From: Batrachochytrium dendrobatidis JAM81
Lineage: Eukaryota; Chytridiomycota; Chytridiomycetes; Rhizophydiales
Assembly: GCF_000203795.2 (NCBI RefSeq)
Contig: NW_006281101.1
Span: forward strand, 1,017,279 to 1,081,278
Length of the DNA: 64,000 nt
Direction of reading: 5' to 3'
In this document: piece by piece, positions 59,309-64,000 of the stretch
Layout of the letters: every line of letters begins with the position of its first letter
Position numbering within the stretch: position 1 is the stretch's first letter
The notes under the pieces: generated by a model
The model's database searches: none
What the model saw: the letters and a program-made list of their open reading frames with translations, nothing else
What the model was told of the DNA's origin: nothing
Translations under genes and position numbers: made by a program

Positions 59309-62300
59309 ATGAATATAGCCAACCCATTACCAGCCAAGTTGCCAGTTAAAATACATCCAACCAAGAGTAGTACGGCAACAGATTATGCAACTTTAGGCAT
59401 TTGTGCATCACAGCCAACACAGCCAAAACCCACCGAGGCACGCCGTCCTCGAATTCTGCTTGCTAAACGACTCCCAGAAGACTATTTTGGACAAGGTAGT
59501 TTTATTAAATTCAAATATTTCATTCCTATATAAACCATATATATGCACAAACCAAACTCTTGTGCTGTATTATCCATAAAAACTATTGCTAAATGGAAAT
59601 TGCCTTAGATTCTGTGTATGTTGCACCTGGTGCCAAGACCGTGCCTATAACGCTTATTCGACCAAATCAAAATGTGAGATTGTGCATATATATTTACTTG
59701 CTCATGACAACAGATACATCAAACTGATTCTATTTAATTAGTTTGGACCCTTAAAAAGCAGTACAGGGACACTAATCGAGCACACAGTTCTAGGAGATGT
59801 TGACGATTTTGAGGAATTTGACAAGCTTTACAGCAAATCTCTACCAAATTTGGATGAAAAGGCAGATATAATCAAAAACCAAGAGCTTCCCATAACCAAG
59901 CATGCAGAAGTTAATAATGAAAACCAAAAAAACGATGAGAAAGTCTCATCAAATGTAGAGCAGACTGATGAGCGAAAAGAATGGTTGCAGAAACTCCACA
60001 TTTTCCAAAAATATCGGTACAGATTTAGTGCAGATCAATGTATTGAATTGAATATACGATATAAGACAAAGTATCGCACTAAATATTGATTGCACTTAAT
60101 TAATATTATTTAGGGAGATGCGAGAGGAAAATGCCTTGTCAAACTGGAAACGACATAGTATAGAATGGAGTCGCATTGAGGAGCGTATTGGGAAATCCAT
60201 CAAAAAGGTAATCATGAGGCATATTAAATTGCATGCGCTATTCAGCGAATACTTTGAATTAAAACGATGGTATGTTTATGATTTAGCCTGCAGATGAATT
60301 GCTCATGGCACGGTTGGGGGAATATCGAGAGTTTGTTGAAGAGCGCGATCTAATCGAGGAAGCTCTTATGCTGTTGGAAGAGCATAATGTCAATTTTTGG
60401 AAAACTGGATTGCGTCTTGGAAGCGATTTACTAGGCTTATGTTTTCAAATGCCATCTGGTGGTCCAAGACAGTAAGCCGTAGTTAAAATTGAATAGTGTT
60501 TTTGCATCAATATCTAATATTTTCAATTTAAATTGGGTGATTAGACAGGAAAGGCTTAGGACATATGAACTCTATAATGCTAAAAAAACCAAAAAACCAT
60601 CAGAATACCAGGAGTATCGCAAAAAGGAGCTCGAGCAAGTTATATCTCATCTTGACCCCTTCTCCAAGGTAGAGTTTCCGAGTACCACTCGCATAACTTC
60701 TTGTCAACTCTTGGTAGCTTAAATTACTACAAATTGATGAAGCACTATTAATCATACCGTCAATTGGAATTAAAAGCATGACGATGGTGGATATCTGGAA
60801 GTGGTTGGCCGTGGCACACAAGATAATTCCAATGTCGAGTTAACTAAAGAGTATATGGAAAGACTTGATCGACGAGCCAGGTACAGTATTTTTGTAGACT
60901 GGATCAATTCAAAGTATATATTAAATGTTTTTGTGATTTAGCTGTAAATCGATGCAAACATTGGGGACGCAGCCTACCACTCGAGCAGTCACACCCAAAC
61001 TCTATACTCATTCTGACAAAGAATGCTCAGATATTGAAGGGTTGGTTCATGGAATGCAGCTGATGTTTTCAACAAAGCGCATGTACTTTAGCGTGTTGCT
61101 TGATCAAGTTGCAACATCTGTCTTGACTATACACAATTGCGGGACAGTAGCAATTCATTTTACTTGGGTTTTGATGCGCCATAAAAATCCATTACAGGTA
61201 TTACTATTCAACTGAGCATCTTTAAATATTTTTGTTTAACAAAGGGAACACGATGCGTTTATAGGTATCAGCAATTTACGATAACGCACAAAGATTCTAC
61301 ATGAATTACCCAAGTGGAGTTATTTTACCTGGAACAGCATACGATTTTCCAATCATATTCAAATCCAACACCCCAGGTGTAAGTAGGATATGCAGTCTTT
61401 ATTGGATTAATGGAGATGCGTAAATACAGGACTTGATGGAAAATTCTGACAATTTTTACCATTTGTACTTGTTCATGCATTTTAAATTTAGCTTTTTACA
61501 GAGCTGTGGACATTGGAGACGCATCCAGCAATGAGCCATCAGCAGGATCTCACTATTACATTACAAGTAAATATACATGGTTTTGAAAAAATTGCGATAT
61601 ACTACTATTTGCAATTCGTTGTTTAATCATATAATTGCTAGGGTTTGGCTATTGAGAAAAACAACTACCAGCAAAAATGTCTTGATATTGAACAGTTGAT
61701 AAACCGAAGATAGCAAGTATTTAATGCATTGTCATTTTTATTAGATGGATGTGACTGCAGTGTTTTCTTACTGGATATTATAAAATTGGTATTAGTGCTC
61801 AAACCGTGGCAACAAAGGTTATTGATAAAATCCTTTCTAATATCAACAAAGGTCTTAAACCGAAACCTTATGCTCTTGATCCCAACCATACGTCTTTTGA
61901 ATTACGCAACAAGGACATGAAGGCAAATATTTGTTTGTTGTTCATGGCTCACCAAGTACTGCTTTAGTAGGGTGAAGTGACCAACTGCTAATTAGTATGT
62001 TTTGTTTAGATTCGATTCCAACAACATATTTATGATCAATTGGTACTGCTAGCAAATTCAACATTCCATATTCTTGGAAAACAGATTACTTGGGACAATT
62101 CCCTTGTAAATCTATACGAGGTGGATAGCAATTGAAATCCAAGTTAAAGTTGAACAAACAGCCTTTTTAACCTATTTTACCTGCGTTTTATGCAGTTTAT
62201 GCTAGAAATCAATCAAGCGGATATTCGATCGCAGCATATTGAAAAACTGAATAGCTTGGTACATGAGGCTACACTCGTAACAACTACTCCTCGACATTCC

Positions 62301-63428
62301 ATGCTTTCAGCTTTATGGTAATGCAGTGCATTGACAAAATTGGGGTTTCGAGTTTTCAAATTCCAACTTTATTAACATATTGATTGGTATGCTAGTTATG
62401 ATATGCTGATTGACATTGCGTGTAAAGTTTCAGACAATTCAGACCAATTAAGAAGTCAGATGGGTCTCCCGTTAGCTGTACGTTGAGATTGCTATATCTA
62501 TTTACTGTGATAAGATTGTTTGGTTGGCTTTGAATTGACGTGCTTTCATGGCGACACATTTACAGCGTTCAGCTGCCAAATTTACAGTTACAGATGAAGT
62601 AGTGGACGATATTTCTGACAGACAAGCCGAAGGTGGGACTGAGTTTGCCTAAAAGTATGTAATTTAATTAGCAATTGAATGTAAGCACTGACTGGCCTTT
62701 TTTATTAGTATCCAAGCCCACAAATTTTGTTGCAGATGCAGCGAAAAAAACAGGTGTATCTGGACCACCTGTGGCTGCTCCTGTCGCGACTGATTCAAAA
62801 CGAGCTCCGCCGATCGCGGTATGTTGTGGTTTGTGTTGTCTAGATTCAGTCGAGTGTTGTGGAAAAAAGTATGTCAAACCATGAAATCTAATCACTGCTA
62901 TAGACGCCTGCTCCAGCCAAGGATGCTAAGAAAGGATTGGTGACTGCAGCTCCTGTCAAACCAGTAGAACCGCCGAAAAAAAATGGCCTCATTGTGAAAA
63001 AACTAAGCGAAGTCCAGGCTGGTGAGATGATTATTAGTTTTGGCTGTTATTCCAGCCAGAATGCTGATTTCCAATCTGTAAAATATAGTTTCTGATATAG
63101 AAGAGACTGTGCACCAAACCATCATTCCCAAGGCTGTTACAAAAAAGGTACGCTTGCTGCAAGTCCTATTAGTTTAATGTACATTTTGAGTAATTGTGTC
63201 AAAATAGAGAGCTGGATCACATCCTTCTTGGAAAGTCGAAAGAAGGCTAAAAGAAGATGCCTACATTGCAGAATTTCGCTCAGTGGTGAGTTTCCTACCG
63301 AGTTTATTTGAATGGTCGACTTTTGTCTAATTACTGGTGTCGAAATATACTAGATTCGATCAGTGGTATTGGACTCGATAGATCGACTTTGTGGACTGTT
63401 TGATGAAGTGACTGCATCAGGCTTATAG
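59309..63428 (+). CDS. MYCBP-associated protein (MYCBPAP)-like flagellar protein
   Basis: Twenty-one exons from 59309-59495 to 63354-63428 give 828 aa with every junction in phase. Key exons include 60942-61197, 61265-61378, 61492-61566, 61642-61712, 61796-61922, 62010-62120 and 62196-62317. The diagnostic region is RFYMNYPSGVILPGTAYDFP, then FKSNTPG-LFTELWTLETHP, an ASH/MSP-like beta domain found in MYCBPAP. A C-terminal block (RSEVRxL-like, AYIAEFRSVIRSVVLDSIDR) also fits. A Lys/Ala/Pro-rich linker lies at about 690-770. MYCBPAP is a sperm/cilium central-apparatus protein in animals and algae, conserved in flagellated fungi. Two introns (61713-61795 and 61923-62009) have GC donors. It supports assignment to a zoosporic fungus. 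Confidence 0.8.
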
Positions 63429-63673
63429 TACTGACTGAATTTGAAAGTTTGTTTAAAAGACAATAACGCATCTTTGCAAGTATTGCCTAATGGATGCTTG
63501 AGATGTGATTCAGCTGTAATAAACTGAATGGTTGCGCCAATTCACTATTTATCCACTTTGGGCTGTAAATGATTGGACTGGACCCAACGGCTTTGAATAT
63601 TTTACTCGTGATTGAGTGTTGCCCAACATTTGATTTCTTGACATCCTCGGAATATAAAGAAGCCCATTTGGGA

Positions 63674-63922
63674 ATGAACATTCAAGCACATTATGCTCTA
63701 AGAAGACTATCAACACTACAGCTCCGTCCATTGTTAACTACATCAAAGCGATGCGGATTGTTAGCCTCATCAACTATCCTTTTGCATGTGCATTCAAAGC
63801 CATTCTCTACTCAACTACGATTTTTTTCAAATACCCATACTTGTAATGAATTGCAAGTCAGTGCGAGTGTTCGGCAAGCTTCTACCAGACCCACCTTTGC
63901 CCGCAAGGCAGTACTTGCTCTA
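63674..63922 (+). CDS. First exon of a probably mitochondrial protein (gene runs off the right edge)
   Basis: ATG 63674 opens 83 codons up to a GTAAGC donor at 63923 (phase 0). The peptide is rich in Arg, Ser, Leu and Thr with almost no acidic residues (LRRLSTLQLRPLLTTSKR, then KPFSTQLRFFSNTHT), which is a typical matrix-targeting presequence. ATG 63674 is preferred to the upstream in-frame ATG at 63569, because the added residues contain acidic positions unlike a presequence. The mature protein is outside the window, so it cannot be named. Confidence 0.55.
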
Positions 63923-64000
63923 GTAAGCAAATATTGTATATTTCTAGTGTTTATTACGGTTTGAAGTATCCTTGGCACAGTGTACTACTGCTGGTCTCAT

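Noticed and set aside
1..64000. CRISPR array, integrated virus or bacterial operon
   Set aside because: No regularly spaced direct repeats, viral polymerase or capsid genes, or ribosome-binding-site-driven gene clusters were seen; the genes are spliced eukaryotic genes.

Overview
The window is nuclear DNA of a zoosporic (flagellated) fungus, most likely a chytrid of the Batrachochytrium type. Genes are compact and AT-rich, with short introns (mostly 50-150 bases) that carry TACTAA-like branch points. Nearly every gene is a recognisable fungal or eukaryotic housekeeping gene. Fungal spliceosomal genes sit beside a cilium/flagellum gene (MYCBPAP-like). There are also secreted S41-type proteases and fragments resembling the Crinkler-type effector header, both known to be expanded in Batrachochytrium. 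Genus is inference; species is not called. All exon models were read by eye from splice signals and reading-frame continuity.

Layout. 1-2468 is the left arm of a large inverted duplication and carries a truncated S41 protease gene (minus). 2557-24403 holds, in order: NUG1-type nucleolar GTPase (-), a small coiled-coil protein (+), RAD4/XPC (-), importin-4/KAP123 (-), BAP31-like (+), SEC62 (-), Tra2-like SR protein (+), U4/U6.U5 27K protein (-), DUG1/CNDP2 dipeptidase (+) and RNA polymerase III subunit RPC25 (+). 24856-27328 is the right arm, with a complete S41 gene ending at 27969. 28139-30482 is a third copy of the S41 upstream region, split by a 1.57-kb palindrome made of two broken Crinkler-like headers and containing a 100-N gap. 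Then come a DUF676 lipase (+), RPA3 (-), TMEM256/DUF423 (+), a 1872-residue GRIP golgin (-), mitochondrial intermediate peptidase (+) and a PIF1-like protein whose helicase motifs are degenerate (-). A 3.4-kb gene-poor stretch follows. The right end holds an Hv1-like proton channel (+), two head-to-head WD40 genes (-/+), the 21-exon MYCBPAP-like flagellar gene (+), and the first exon of a probably mitochondrial protein running off the edge.

A dispersed MITE-like repeat family, with ends resembling TATTCACGTAAAATGAAA, occurs about a dozen times, mostly in intergenic or promoter regions and once inside a DUG1 intron. One copy appears to supply the stop codon of the Hv1-like gene. GC-AG introns occur at least five times. 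The most notable points are the S41/Crinkler inverted-repeat landscape, the catalytically eroded PIF1-like protein fused to an RNase H1-type hybrid-binding domain, and the Hv1 homologue with an altered voltage-sensor signature.
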